From Hoylesella marshii DSM 16973 = JCM 13450 (GTDB lineage Bacteria > Bacteroidota > Bacteroidia > Bacteroidales > Bacteroidaceae): DNA of 64,000 nt. The DNA lies in contig NZ_GL397214.1 in the NCBI RefSeq assembly GCF_000146675.1, positions 1,986,107 through 2,050,106 of the forward strand, in the 5' to 3' direction. A program made the translations under genes and the position numbers. This document shows, one piece after another, positions 8,653 to 17,542 of the stretch; the stretch's first letter is position 1, and each line of letters starts with the position of its first letter. A model generated the notes under the pieces. It had not been told where the DNA came from. It did not search any database and was given only the letters and a program-made list of their open reading frames with translations.

Positions 8653-8684
8653 CAAAGATAGTGTTTAATCTCGTAACGCCCAAA
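8653..8684 (-). promoter_or_regulatory. Promoter of the tRNA-Gly/tRNA-Leu unit
   Basis: Minus strand TTTG (8681-8684), 20-bp spacer, TATCTTTG (8653-8660), 12 bp before the tRNA-Gly 5' end. Confidence 0.8.
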
Positions 8685-8991
8685 GGAATTCACACTATTT
8701 AATAAACCCTCATTGGTCATGAGACCGCTTCTCTGCATTTTCATATAGATAACTTGGCTTCCTGCCATCTTTCGTTTGTTTGTCGGCATCTTGCCTGCCG
8801 TCCTTTTGCTTTTCGTTTGCAATTTGTGGGCACTTTCCCGCAGAATCAGAAGCCGCTTCATGGTCTCTTTTCGGAGGCTCCGATGCAAACGATTACCTAT
8901 GCATAACCTATGAATTGACCGTCGCCGATATAGCCTGTTCTATATAAAAGGTGTAATTTCGGCACATAGAAACCTAAAAATATTTACATTT
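8685..8991. other. Intergenic region without a supported gene
   Basis: An 85-codon minus reading frame crosses this stretch but runs into the tRNA-Gly gene and has no recognisable product. A weak -7 match (TAATTTCG at 8954-8961) could drive the amylase; no convincing -33 box was found. Nothing else is seen. Confidence 0.5.
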
Positions 8992-11025
8992 ATGCGACAT
9001 TTTTATACCCTTTTGGCTGCTCTTCTTCTGCTACCTCTCTCATCGAAGGCACAGGGATGGCAACCCAACTATGGCGGCGTAATGCTGCAAGGATTCTATT
9101 GGGACTCCTATGACGACACGAAATGGACAGCCCTTGAGCGTCAGGCTGACGAGCTTTCACAGTATTTCAGCTTAATCTGGATACCTCAAAGCGGCAACTG
9201 CGGCAACCATCTCTCTATGGGATACGACGACCTTTATTGGTTTAATAACTACAATAGCTCGTTCGGGACGGAGGCGGAGCTGCGCTCCATGATTGCCGCT
9301 TTTAAGGCAAAAGGACTCGGAACGATAGCCGATGTGGTTATCAACCATCGACAAACCCTCTCCACATGGTTCGATTTCCCCACAGAAATCTATAAGGGCG
9401 TGACTTACCAGCTGACCTCCACCGACATTGTGGCCGACGATGATAACGGGGCTACGGCAGCAGAAGCCGCAAAGAAGGGTGTCTCGCTCAGTGCGAACAA
9501 GGATACGGGTGAGGGCTGGAACGGCATGCGCGACCTCGACCATGCCAGCCCCAATGTGCAGAAAACGGTGAATGCTTACCTCGATTTCTTGCTCAACGAC
9601 CTCAAATACACGGGCTTACGTTATGACGTTTCCAAGGGGTATGCCCCTCGTTTCACGGGGTTGTATAATAAAACGGCCAACGTTCCTTTCTCCGTGGGTG
9701 AGTATTGGGACGGCAATGTTTCTGCTGTAAAGAATTGGGTAGACGGTACCATTGTAGATGGTGCTATCCAGAGTGCAGCTTTCGACTTTCCTATTCGGTA
9801 TACGGTGCGTGATGCTGTGAACGACGGAACTTGGAATTTTACCTCAGGAGGCTTGGTGACACAACCCGGATTCAAGCGCTTTGCCGTGACGTTTGTTGAG
9901 AATCACGACACAGAAAAACGTTCCGATACCGACCAGCAAGACCCTGTTCGCCGCGATACCCTTGCCGCCAATGCCTATATTTTGGCAATGCCCGGCACAC
10001 CGTGTCTGTTTCTTAAACACTGGAAAGATTATAAGAGCGACCTCAAGCAGATGATTCTTGTCCGTCATGCAGCAGGTATCACCAACGAGAGCGATTGGGA
10101 ACAAACCTCTTATGTGCCCAACAAGAACTACACGTTTACCGTTACCGGTAGCAAAGCCAAGCTGCGTGTTGTGCTCGGACAGGTAGCAGACCCGGCCAAT
10201 GCGAGGAAATGGGTGAAGGTGGCCGCAGGCTATCATTATGCTTACTACTTGGAGAATGCGGCAGAAACAGCATGGGTGAGCCTTCCCTCCGGTGAGTACG
10301 ACGGTGCCAAAGAGGTTACGCTGACGGCTGTATCGAAAAGCTCCAATGCCCGATTGGTTTACACCACAGACGGTACGGAACCTGTGGCTACCGGCACGAA
10401 TGTTGCAAGTGGCACCAAGATAACTTTGCCCGTAGGCACTACAACCTTAAAAGTAGGCCTGCTAATCAATGGTATCGTGAGCAGCGTAATAAGCCGCACT
10501 TATAAGATAGCTGATTTCCAACCCTATCAAATCACCATTCATGCCAATACAGACAACGTGGGTTGGACATCTGTCAATTACTGGACATGGGGCGGAGACG
10601 GCACGCATGCACCGCAGAACACATCGTGGCCGGGTGATAAGATTACGGTAACGAAGACTGTAAACGGGAAGACGTGGTTCTATAAAAAGTTTACCATCAA
10701 CAGCTCTTCAGACCTTGTCAACCTCGTTCTCAGTGCGAATGCGGGAGACCCGCAAACCGTCGATATAACGGGAATTAAGAAAGATGCCTACTTTGAGGTA
10801 TCTACCGACAAGGACGGAACGAAATACAAAGTAAACGACGTGACTTCTTCTATCCCTACCGGCATTGCTTCCATCACGCAACAGCCGACCGATGGCAATA
10901 CCCTCGTAGACGTATATACGACCGACGGCGCACTGGTTCGTTCGCGGGTGGCATTCAATGAGGCTGCCAAAGGTTTGCCAGCCGGTATTTATATCATAGG
11001 TGGTAAGAAAATGGCAGTGAAATAA
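8992..11025 (+). CDS. Secreted GH13 alpha-amylase with a probable type IX secretion C-terminus
   Basis: 677 residues. Signal peptide about 1-20 (cleavage near SKAQG). The GH13 barrel contains region I DVVINH (114-119), region II GLRYDVSKGY with the nucleophile Asp212, region III VGEYWD with acid/base Glu237, and region IV FVENHDT with Asp306. Residues about 425-510 look like a chitobiase-type beta domain (LVYTTDGTEPVATGT). Residues 515-610 resemble a starch-binding beta sandwich (WTWGGDGTHAPQNTSWPGD). The last 60 residues (VDVYTTDGALVRSR, then LPAGIYIIGGKKMAVK) look like a type A T9SS sorting domain. It should hydrolyse alpha-1,4-glucans outside the cell. Monocistronic, with a terminator at 11133. 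Confidence 0.92.
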   Translation: MRHFYTLLAALLLLPLSSKAQGWQPNYGGVMLQGFYWDSYDDTKWTALERQADELSQYFSLIWIPQSGNCGNHLSMGYDDLYWFNNYNSSFGTEAELRSMIAAFKAKGLGTIADVVINHRQTLSTWFDFPTEIYKGVTYQLTSTDIVADDDNGATAAEAAKKGVSLSANKDTGEGWNGMRDLDHASPNVQKTVNAYLDFLLNDLKYTGLRYDVSKGYAPRFTGLYNKTANVPFSVGEYWDGNVSAVKNWVDGTIVDGAIQSAAFDFPIRYTVRDAVNDGTWNFTSGGLVTQPGFKRFAVTFVENHDTEKRSDTDQQDPVRRDTLAANAYILAMPGTPCLFLKHWKDYKSDLKQMILVRHAAGITNESDWEQTSYVPNKNYTFTVTGSKAKLRVVLGQVADPANARKWVKVAAGYHYAYYLENAAETAWVSLPSGEYDGAKEVTLTAVSKSSNARLVYTTDGTEPVATGTNVASGTKITLPVGTTTLKVGLLINGIVSSVISRTYKIADFQPYQITIHANTDNVGWTSVNYWTWGGDGTHAPQNTSWPGDKITVTKTVNGKTWFYKKFTINSSSDLVNLVLSANAGDPQTVDITGIKKDAYFEVSTDKDGTKYKVNDVTSSIPTGIASITQQPTDGNTLVDVYTTDGALVRSRVAFNEAAKGLPAGIYIIGGKKMAVK

Positions 11026-11132
11026 CGTACCGTCAGCTTCTTGCTCTATGGTTACCGATGCATGCCTTGCGTGATGCGCAAAGCCACTTCCAAACCGAGA
11101 AAAGGAGATTAAAAACACACCATTTACACTGC

Positions 11133-11172
11133 AACCCGCCGTTTACAGCAAACTGTGAACGGCGGGTTTTCT
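11133..11172 (+). terminator. Terminator after the alpha-amylase
   Basis: AACCCGCCGTTTACAG and CTGTGAACGGCGGGTT form a near-perfect 16-bp stem with a CAAA loop, followed by TTCTTTG. Confidence 0.85.
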
Positions 11173-11232
11173 TTGCTCTCAGGTATGGCCCGCTAACCCC
11201 TTTGTTTACAGGGGTTCTGCCCCTTGATTGAC

Positions 11233-11312
11233 AAAGCTATGCTTTGAGGACGTAAGAGCTATGCTTTGACGGTGTCAGAGCTATCTTCCTATGCGCTGAA
11301 AGCATAGCTTTT
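11233..11312. repeat. 22-bp periodic array of the AAAGCATAGCT palindrome, locus 2
   Basis: Cores AAAGCTATGCTTTGA, AGAGCTATGCTTTGA, AGAGCTATC and AAAGCATAGCTTTT have their GCTAT or GCATAG start at 11236, 11258, 11280 and 11302, exactly 22 bp apart. It lies between the amylase terminator and the aldolase promoter. The last core is inverted relative to the first two. Confidence 0.85.
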
Positions 11313-11466
11313 ACGGAGAGGGAGTGTGATGTGCGGCAGACAAAGGCTTTCCGTCTCGTCTGCAAGACCTCGTCCGTAAGGAGCCGGCAACACCCCTTTC
11401 AATGTACGGAATGGTTGACAAGAATCAAAGATAAATAACCCTTTGTCGTAAAAAGAGGTAGAAAAG

Positions 11467-11497
11467 TTTGCGGGAATGGATGAAAATGCTATCTTTG
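11467..11497 (+). promoter_or_regulatory. Promoter of the fructose-bisphosphate aldolase gene
   Basis: TTTG at 11467-11470, 19-bp spacer, TATCTTTG at 11490-11497; the leader is about 45 nt. Confidence 0.8.
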
Positions 11498-11546
11498 CAA
11501 GTAAATCATGTATTACCGGATATTCACATTTTAAATCTCAATCATT

Positions 11547-12557
11547 ATGGTAGATTACAAATCACTCGGCCTTGTAAACACCCGCGAGATGTTTAAACGG
11601 GCTATCAACGGGGGTTATGCTATCCCCGCTTTCAACTTCAACAACATGGAACAGTTGCAGGCTATCATCAAGGCCTCTTCGGAATTGAAGTCGCCTGTGA
11701 TACTTCAAGTATCTAAAGGTGCCCGCAATTATGCCAACCAAACGTTGCTCCGCTATATGGCTCAGGGAGCAGTAGAATATGCGAAGGAATTAGGTTGCAA
11801 GCATCCTGAAATCGTTTTACACCTCGACCACGGCGATTCTTTCGAGCTTTGCAAGAGCTGTATCGACTTCGGCTTTTCTTCCGTCATGATTGACGGCTCG
11901 GCTCTGCCCTACGATGAGAACGTCGCTCTGACGAAGAAAGTAGTGGAATATGCCCATCAATTCGATGTAACGGTAGAAGGAGAGTTGGGCGTTTTGGCAG
12001 GTGTAGAAGACGATGTGGTGGCAGAAAAGTCGCATTACACGAAACCGGAAGAGGTGATAGACTTCGTTACCAAGACGGGTGTGGATTCTCTGGCCATATC
12101 TATCGGTACATCGCACGGTGCTTACAAGTTCACCCCCGAGCAGTGTACGCGCGACCCGAAGACAGGTATCTTGGTGCCGCCGCCCCTTGCTTTCGACGTG
12201 TTGGACGCTATCATGAAGAAGCTCCCAGGCTTCCCAATCGTTCTTCACGGGTCTTCTTCGGTGCCTCAGGAGTATGTTAAGATGATTAATGAGCACGGAG
12301 GAAAACTCCCCGATGCAGTGGGCATACCCGAAGAGCAGCTTCGCAAGGCAGCGAAGAGCGCCGTTTGCAAGATTAATATCGACTCCGATTCGCGTTTGGC
12401 CTTTACCGCCGCAGTGCGAAAAGTATTCGATGAAAAGCCCGGAGAGTTTGATCCGCGCAAATACTGCGGCCCTGCCCGTGACTTGATGACCGAACTTTAT
12501 GAGCATAAAATCAAAGAGGTGCTGGGTTCGGACAATAAACTTGCACAGCTCGACTAA
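11547..12557 (+). CDS. fba: Class II fructose-bisphosphate aldolase
   Basis: 336 residues, typical of the type B class II enzymes. The metal-binding histidines are visible in LHLDHGDSFE (about residues 91-100), in SIGTSHGAYKF (about 189-199) and in LHGSSSVP (about 233-240). The enzyme reversibly cleaves fructose 1,6-bisphosphate to dihydroxyacetone phosphate and glyceraldehyde 3-phosphate in glycolysis and gluconeogenesis, using zinc. It is monocistronic, with a good promoter at 11467 and a terminator at 12617. No anomalies are seen. Confidence 0.95.
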   Translation: MVDYKSLGLVNTREMFKRAINGGYAIPAFNFNNMEQLQAIIKASSELKSPVILQVSKGARNYANQTLLRYMAQGAVEYAKELGCKHPEIVLHLDHGDSFELCKSCIDFGFSSVMIDGSALPYDENVALTKKVVEYAHQFDVTVEGELGVLAGVEDDVVAEKSHYTKPEEVIDFVTKTGVDSLAISIGTSHGAYKFTPEQCTRDPKTGILVPPPLAFDVLDAIMKKLPGFPIVLHGSSSVPQEYVKMINEHGGKLPDAVGIPEEQLRKAAKSAVCKINIDSDSRLAFTAAVRKVFDEKPGEFDPRKYCGPARDLMTELYEHKIKEVLGSDNKLAQLD

Positions 12558-12616
12558 GAGTTGTTATCTTGAAACATAAGGTGATTTTTAGCTTAAAATT
12601 AATACTTAAACGGTAG

Positions 12617-12655
12617 AGGCGTGGGCTCTTGGGATAAGAGTCCACGTCTTTCTTT
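12617..12655 (+). terminator. Terminator after the aldolase
   Basis: AGGCGTGGGCTCTT pairs with AAGAGTCCACGTCTTT, with one G-T-type mismatch and a GGGAT loop, followed by CTTTTG. Confidence 0.75.
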
Positions 12656-12796
12656 TGTTAGAAGAAAGGCGTTTTATGTGGTCAAAAAGAAAGTAATTTC
12701 ACAAACGAGTGGGCATTTTGAAAGCTGTAAGGATAAAATCATAAACTTGATTTATATCAATAAAACGATTGATTTTTCGTCTTTAAGAGAGAAATA

Positions 12797-12828
12797 CTTG
12801 GAGAGAGAAGCTATTGTGCTTAACTTTG
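12797..12828 (+). promoter_or_regulatory. Orphan Bacteroidetes promoter in the aldolase-glutaminase gap
   Basis: CTTG at 12797-12800, 20-bp spacer, TAACTTTG at 12821-12828. No protein gene starts nearby; a terminator-like hairpin follows within 70 bp (12872-12896). Confidence 0.6.
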
Positions 12829-12833
12829 CACTG

Positions 12834-12897
12834 TGTTTTTCATAGTATTAGATTTAAGGTTAACAAAGGTTGGAGTACAGCGGTACTCCATTTTTTA
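12834..12897 (+). ncRNA. Candidate small RNA of about 60 nt
   Basis: Bounded by the promoter at 12797-12828 and a short hairpin (GGAGTA, loop CAGCGG, TACTCC at 12872-12889) followed by ATTTTTTA, which looks like an intrinsic terminator. No reading frame of note lies in the interval. Inferred only from the signals; expression is unknown. Confidence 0.35.
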
Positions 12898-13144
12898 TGT
12901 CTGTTAGCGAAGCTGTCGCTCTTTTCTCTACACCTTATTTATATAGTCCCACATCGGTTATGATAGTGCACCTCTGCCGTTTCAATATTTAGCCCGCTAC
13001 GTTTTCAACGGAGCAACAAACCGTATGACCGACTATCCAACAAAATCCGTATAAGTTCTCATGACCGATTTGAGATAAACAGACAGAAATATTGCTGCCG
13101 GAAAGTTTTGCTGCAATTCGGCGAAAAGTAACTGAAAAAAGAAT
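12898..13144. other. Intergenic region before glutaminase
   Basis: No gene is supported. It contains a TCATGACCGATT motif at 13059-13070 that recurs at 59186-59197 and, in part, at 1912-1920. Confidence 0.4.
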
Positions 13145-13152
13145 TATCTTTG
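13145..13152 (+). promoter_or_regulatory. -7 box (TATCTTTG) for glutaminase
   Basis: A perfect TAnnTTTG match 20 bp before the start codon. No TTTG was found at the expected -33 distance, so the upstream half is weak. Confidence 0.5.
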
Positions 13153-13171
13153 CACCCCAAAACAGACACGT

Positions 13172-14086
13172 ATGAACTATCAGCAGATATTAGAAAAGAC
13201 ATTTCAGGAGATTATCCCCTATCGGAAACTCGGAAAGCAAGCCGACTATATACCCGAACTTGCCAAAGTGAACCCCAACCAATTCGGTATGTGCCTCCGC
13301 ACGCTGAACGGCGAGAGTTTCCAAGTGGGCGAAGCAAACGTGAGATTCTCTATTCAGAGTATTTCGAAAGTATTTTCACTGACGATGGGACTTGCCCTGA
13401 TGAACGACGATTTGTGGTCGCGGATGGGCAAAGAACCCTCCGGCACAGCCTTCAACTCCGTGATTCAGTTGGAAATGGAGAAAGGGAAACCGCGCAATCC
13501 CTTTATCAATTCGGGTGCCATCGTGATGGCCGACATCCTGCTTTCTCATCTTCGGAATCCTAAAACAGACTTTATTACCTTTGTCAGGGCTATCGGTGGT
13601 AATGAAAGCATTGACTATAACGAAGCGTTGGCCTTATCGGAACGGAAGAAAAGTTATATGAATGCGGCCATCATTAACCTGATAAAGTTTTACGGAAACA
13701 TTGTGAACAGGATAGAAGACGTGTTACATTTCTACTTTCTTATGTGCTCCGTAGAGATGAGTTGCCAAGAGTTGGCCACCGCTTTTCTGGCTTTTGCCAA
13801 CCACAAGGCAGCCTTTAATTACGGCAATGTGAAACTGACGGCCTCGCAAGTGAAGCGTATCAATGCCATTATGCAGACGTGCGGATTCTATGATGAAGCA
13901 GGGGAGTTTGCCTATTTGGTAGGTCTTCCGGGCAAGAGCGGTGTGGGTGGCGGCATTGTTGCCATCAATCCCATGAGCTATTCGGTGGCCGTATGGAGTC
14001 CCAGACTCAATGAGAAAGGCAATTCGGTGATGGGTATGAAAGCTTTGGAACTGCTTACCACAAAGACGAAAGAGTCTATTTTCTGA
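13172..14086 (+). CDS. glsA: Glutaminase (serine-dependent beta-lactamase-like family)
   Basis: 304 residues, the usual length. The catalytic SxxK motif is in FSIQSISKVF (Ser63, Lys66). Other family blocks are EPSGTAFNS, NPFINSGAI (about 114-122), the tyrosine region around KKSYMNAA, and GLPGKSGVGGGI near the C-terminus. The enzyme hydrolyses L-glutamine to glutamate and ammonia in the cytoplasm and in some bacteria supports acid resistance. It is convergent with the MFS transporter, with only 9 bp between stops, and no decarboxylase or antiporter partner is adjacent. Confidence 0.93.
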   Translation: MNYQQILEKTFQEIIPYRKLGKQADYIPELAKVNPNQFGMCLRTLNGESFQVGEANVRFSIQSISKVFSLTMGLALMNDDLWSRMGKEPSGTAFNSVIQLEMEKGKPRNPFINSGAIVMADILLSHLRNPKTDFITFVRAIGGNESIDYNEALALSERKKSYMNAAIINLIKFYGNIVNRIEDVLHFYFLMCSVEMSCQELATAFLAFANHKAAFNYGNVKLTASQVKRINAIMQTCGFYDEAGEFAYLVGLPGKSGVGGGIVAINPMSYSVAVWSPRLNEKGNSVMGMKALELLTTKTKESIF

Positions 14087-14095
14087 TACAGTAGG

Positions 14096-15532
14096 TCAGC
14101 TTTTGGCGGTTGTTTGCCGAATGTTCGACCTTTCCAGACCGTAGTTCTTGCGGGCATCTAACCATTTCAAACTGATGGAAAACAGCACTGCGCCCAGGCC
14201 AAAGGCGGCAAAAATCCATTGGGCATGTGTGAAATCGATGATTTTTCGGCCGTCGGACAATGTGTGGGAATCGACATCCAATACTTTCCCAATGATGAAT
14301 CTGACAACCATCAGCCCGATATTTTGGATAAAGAAGATAATGCTATAGGCATTGCCCAAGCGTTTTAAAGGGATAATTTTGGGAACGGAAGGCCACATGA
14401 CACCGGGCACCAATGAGAATGCTACTCCCAAAATAATCATCAACATCACAGCAAAAGCTCCGGAATAGACGGGTAAAGAGAGCATGAGATGCACGGTGGT
14501 CAGCATCGATGTGCCGACAATGATGAGCGTGGCACCGCGTCCGATACGGTCGTAAACCGTGCCGAAAAGCGGCGTAAGCAGAATGCTGCCGAAAGGAATG
14601 ATGGCCGGAATAGCTCCCGCATAGGCCTCATCAATACCATATTTGCTAATCATCAGCTTGGTGGCAAAGTTGAGAAACGGGCTCATGGCTGAGTAATAAA
14701 GTAAGGAAATGGCCGTGATATGCCAAAATCCTGCACTCTTCAGCGTGAGGAGAATATCGCTTAAGCGGAAACGTTCCTCTTCCGTGGCATCCTTAGCGGT
14801 ATCCTTTTTCGGTGCGTGGGCGACGCTTTTATCCAATTTTACATCCATGATGCAGTAAACCAAGTAGGCCAACAAGCCCGTTATCAGCAAGGCCGTACCT
14901 ACGAGAATGGGAGTGGAAAGGCGGTGGCCGAAAGTCATCGATACGCTGAAAGTCATGGCAGCACCTGTACCGAGCCGTGCCATCGCCACTTGAATACCCA
15001 TGGCCAAAGCCAATTCATGTCCCGTAAACCACTTTACCATGGCCTTAGATGTGGTGATGCCGCACATCTCGTCGCCAACACCGAAGATGGAGAAACCCAA
15101 TGCAGACAGTAACACTTGGGTCTTGTAGGCATGGTGATGAAAGCCCAAAAATGGGCAATCGACGACTGTCAGACGAGTAGGCGGCACGTATTCTATGGCA
15201 TAATAAAGGATAGAAACACCCAAAACCATGAGTGAACAGGCCAATATGCCGGTGAAACGCACGCCCATTTTGTCGAGAATCACTCCGCCGATGAAAAGCA
15301 TGAACAGAAAGACATTGATGAAGCCATAGGCACTCGACACGAATCCATAGTCGGTAGAAGACCATCCCAAGCCACCTTCCGCCACAGGAGACTCAAGGAG
15401 ATGTTCCAACGGAGACATCTGATAAGTAACGTAATAGCCCATCATCATGGCGTAGGCCACGAGAAACAAGACTGTCCAGCGTGCCACCGGAGAGTCGTTC
15501 AGTTTAGTTTTTATCCATGCAGGGTTCATCAT
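14096..15532 (-). CDS. Major facilitator superfamily transporter
   Basis: 478 residues with about 12 predicted membrane helices. The loop between helices 2 and 3 holds GVILDKMGVRFTG, a recognisable version of the MFS motif A, and its second-half counterpart is GTVYDRIGRGA. A hydrophilic central loop of about 30 residues (KLDKSVAHAPKKDTAKDATEEER region) separates the halves. Inner-membrane solute transporter; substrate cannot be told. Either of two adjacent ATGs (15532 or 15529) may be used. The HAD gene upstream ends 66 bp before it, so the two may share a transcript. Confidence 0.85.
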   Translation of the reverse strand: MMNPAWIKTKLNDSPVARWTVLFLVAYAMMMGYYVTYQMSPLEHLLESPVAEGGLGWSSTDYGFVSSAYGFINVFLFMLFIGGVILDKMGVRFTGILACSLMVLGVSILYYAIEYVPPTRLTVVDCPFLGFHHHAYKTQVLLSALGFSIFGVGDEMCGITTSKAMVKWFTGHELALAMGIQVAMARLGTGAAMTFSVSMTFGHRLSTPILVGTALLITGLLAYLVYCIMDVKLDKSVAHAPKKDTAKDATEEERFRLSDILLTLKSAGFWHITAISLLYYSAMSPFLNFATKLMISKYGIDEAYAGAIPAIIPFGSILLTPLFGTVYDRIGRGATLIIVGTSMLTTVHLMLSLPVYSGAFAVMLMIILGVAFSLVPGVMWPSVPKIIPLKRLGNAYSIIFFIQNIGLMVVRFIIGKVLDVDSHTLSDGRKIIDFTHAQWIFAAFGLGAVLFSISLKWLDARKNYGLERSNIRQTTAKS

Positions 15533-15598
15533 TCGACGTTCTTTTATTGCTTATATATAATAAGGTAATCATTCGTTTCTTTTGTTCCTTCCATTTTC

Positions 15599-16264
15599 TT
15601 ATACGGCCATCTCTTCGCCTCGGGAAACAATCGGCAAGAGTTGCTCGAAGCAATCGATGATATAGTCGGCGTCGCTTTCTTTCAGTTTGGTGCGCGTTCC
15701 GTTGCCGTAGGTCACGCCAACGGTCTGCACGTTCGCTGCTTTTCCCATCCGTATGTCGAATGGAGTGTCGCCCACTACGAGTGTTTCCTTTGGTAATGCA
15801 TGAAGGAAATCAAGCGTTTTGAGCACCATATCAGGTGCCGGTTTGGCGTGTTGCACGTCGTCTACGCTCACGATGTAAGAGATAGACGACGACAAGTCCA
15901 TCTCCTCTATGTAGCGAAGGAGGGTTTCTCGTCCCCGACTGCTGGCAATGGTTTGACAAAAGCCTCTATCCCGCAGCGCATGGATGGTCTCCACCACATG
16001 AGGGAACGGCTTTACAGCTCCGGAAACATTGCGTTGGTCGAAGATATGTCTATAGGTCTGGGCACAGAGGGTGCCCATGTCGTCGGTCAGCGGCAGGAGT
16101 TTCATGAACATGGCTTTCAGCGGTAGACCGATGACGGCTGTGCATTGCTCAATCGAACGGGGCTGGAGATGGAGGCTGTCGAGGGTTTGCCGGATGGTAC
16201 CCACGATGAGTTGCTGCGAGTCTCCCAACGTTCCGTCGAAGTCGTAGATGATGGTTTTAATCAT
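15599..16264 (-). CDS. HAD-superfamily phosphatase, phosphoglycolate phosphatase-like
   Basis: 221 residues from the ATG at 16262-16264. A longer frame exists but the HAD fold starts right here with MIKTIIYDFDGTLGDS (motif I, DxDGT). The alpha-helical cap follows (about 15-85), then motif II TIASSR, and motifs III/IV in KPAPDMVL and VVGDTPFDIRMG. This matches the Gph/PpaX group, which dephosphorylates small phosphorylated metabolites. The start codon overlaps the stop of the papain-like gene (ATGA), implying translational coupling between two proteins with no obvious shared function. Confidence 0.85.
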   Translation of the reverse strand: MIKTIIYDFDGTLGDSQQLIVGTIRQTLDSLHLQPRSIEQCTAVIGLPLKAMFMKLLPLTDDMGTLCAQTYRHIFDQRNVSGAVKPFPHVVETIHALRDRGFCQTIASSRGRETLLRYIEEMDLSSSISYIVSVDDVQHAKPAPDMVLKTLDFLHALPKETLVVGDTPFDIRMGKAANVQTVGVTYGNGTRTKLKESDADYIIDCFEQLLPIVSRGEEMAV

Positions 16265-17304
16265 AATCCGTTGGATAGATAGATGGCGATGGTCTTTAAG
16301 TAAAAGTAGGGGAGCGACATATAGATGAAACCGCCGTAAGGATTGTTCGTTCCCCATGAGTTCTTGCAGATGAAAAACCGTTGTCCGTGGGCATCATGTG
16401 CCATGCCGATGAGGGTCATGCAATGGTCGTCGGTGGTGTCAAAGCGTTCAAATTGGCGTTGCCGTTCTTGTTGCGTGCAAGACGTTCCGTGAGGCATCTC
16501 GGCCAAGCCTTTGGTCTGCGAGAACCCCGGCTCTGACACATCGCCCTCCCAACATACGGGATGACCGTGACGGAGGGCAGTTTCGGTGAGCTTGACGAGT
16601 GTCTTTATCGGCACATTGAGGAAGTTGTTGCGGCGACGGTTGTCGGGAATCTCGAGAACGAAACGCGTCCCGAACGGATGGTGTGTGAAGCTGGTGTATG
16701 CCTGATATTCGTCTTTCCGGCATACGCTGTGGGCAAACTCCGTCGTCGTATATTCGGCTCCGAACATAAAAACGTGGATGGGGGCGGGACCGATGTTGTC
16801 TTCTATTATGCGAGCGATGCTTTTCTCGTGGGTAGGAAGTCCTGTTCGTCGGGCGATATCGATGTCGGTGAGCCTTTGAAGTTTACGCACAAGAGCGGGA
16901 ATACTCGCATGCTCGTCTGTGGGATACGAGTCGTATGGCATCGCTCCGTATGCCATCAGCAGATGAAGGGCTTGCCACGGTGTACCACGGGTGGAGAGTG
17001 GGGCGCAGCCCCGTGAGAGATAACGTTCGCGAGTGAGTTCTTCCAGCAAACATTTCGTGGGGTAAGCCACCGAAAGATGCACCGAATCACCCCGCATCAG
17101 ATGCTCGGTTTCTATCGTGGCGAGCATCGCATAGAGCCAGCACAAATCGTTCTGCCCTTGATTCTTCACAGGAGTGGTGCGTAGGCGCACGTCGGTTGTG
17201 AAGCGACCCGGCTGTTGTTGGGTCTTTGATGGATGCGTGCAACCTGTCAGAAGCAATGCCGAGAGGATGCAGAATGCCGATATCTTTAAAAGAATGCGAT
17301 ACAT
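16261..17304 (-). CDS. Papain-like (C1 family) cysteine peptidase lipoprotein
   Basis: 347 residues from the ATG at 17302-17304; a longer frame crosses the promoter. A lipoprotein signal ends at LLLTGC (Cys22). The C1 catalytic elements are in order: oxyanion Gln49 and nucleophile Cys55 in VKNQGQNDLCWLYA, the histidine in TTDDHCMTLIGMAHD, and the asparagine in CKNSWGTNNPYGGF. There is no recognisable propeptide before the catalytic domain. Likely a cell-surface or periplasmic peptidase, related to the bleomycin-hydrolase/C1B-like proteins of Bacteroidetes. A good promoter lies at 17381-17411. Confidence 0.85.
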   Translation of the reverse strand: MYRILLKISAFCILSALLLTGCTHPSKTQQQPGRFTTDVRLRTTPVKNQGQNDLCWLYAMLATIETEHLMRGDSVHLSVAYPTKCLLEELTRERYLSRGCAPLSTRGTPWQALHLLMAYGAMPYDSYPTDEHASIPALVRKLQRLTDIDIARRTGLPTHEKSIARIIEDNIGPAPIHVFMFGAEYTTTEFAHSVCRKDEYQAYTSFTHHPFGTRFVLEIPDNRRRNNFLNVPIKTLVKLTETALRHGHPVCWEGDVSEPGFSQTKGLAEMPHGTSCTQQERQRQFERFDTTDDHCMTLIGMAHDAHGQRFFICKNSWGTNNPYGGFIYMSLPYFYLKTIAIYLSNGL

Positions 17305-17380
17305 AGTATGGGTGCAAAGGCAGCGCAAATCGGACGCAATTGTTCTTGTTCGAGATGGCTGAAGTGCTTCCTGTTTGATG

Positions 17381-17411
17381 CAAAGGTAGGTATTTCTCAT
17401 GACGTTGCCAA
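17381..17411 (-). promoter_or_regulatory. Promoter for the papain-like peptidase and HAD genes
   Basis: Minus strand TTG (complement of 17409-17411), 20-bp spacer, TACCTTTG (17381-17388); the leader is about 70 nt. Confidence 0.65.
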
Positions 17412-17478
17412 CGCCCTGCAATGTTATTTTCAAAATTCCATGTGCAAACATCTGCGCAGGCAGAAAGCGGAGCGTAAA

Positions 17479-17510
17479 TTTGTCTATTCGCATGTTTTTG
17501 CCTATCTTTG
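17479..17510 (+). promoter_or_regulatory. Promoter for the GNAT-like gene and parE
   Basis: TTTG at 17479-17482, 20-bp spacer, TATCTTTG at 17503-17510. It is divergent from the peptidase promoter about 70 bp away. Confidence 0.8.
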
Positions 17511-17542
17511 TGCGCTAAAAACATTTAACAAAAAGAAAAGAA

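Noticed and set aside
8631..8888. 85-codon minus frame
   Set aside because: Its 3' end lies in tRNA-Gly and it covers the tRNA promoter; the peptide is a basic, low-information sequence.
12621..12845. 74-codon frame after the aldolase
   Set aside because: It begins inside the aldolase terminator, has no promoter or conserved features, and ends on the orphan promoter.
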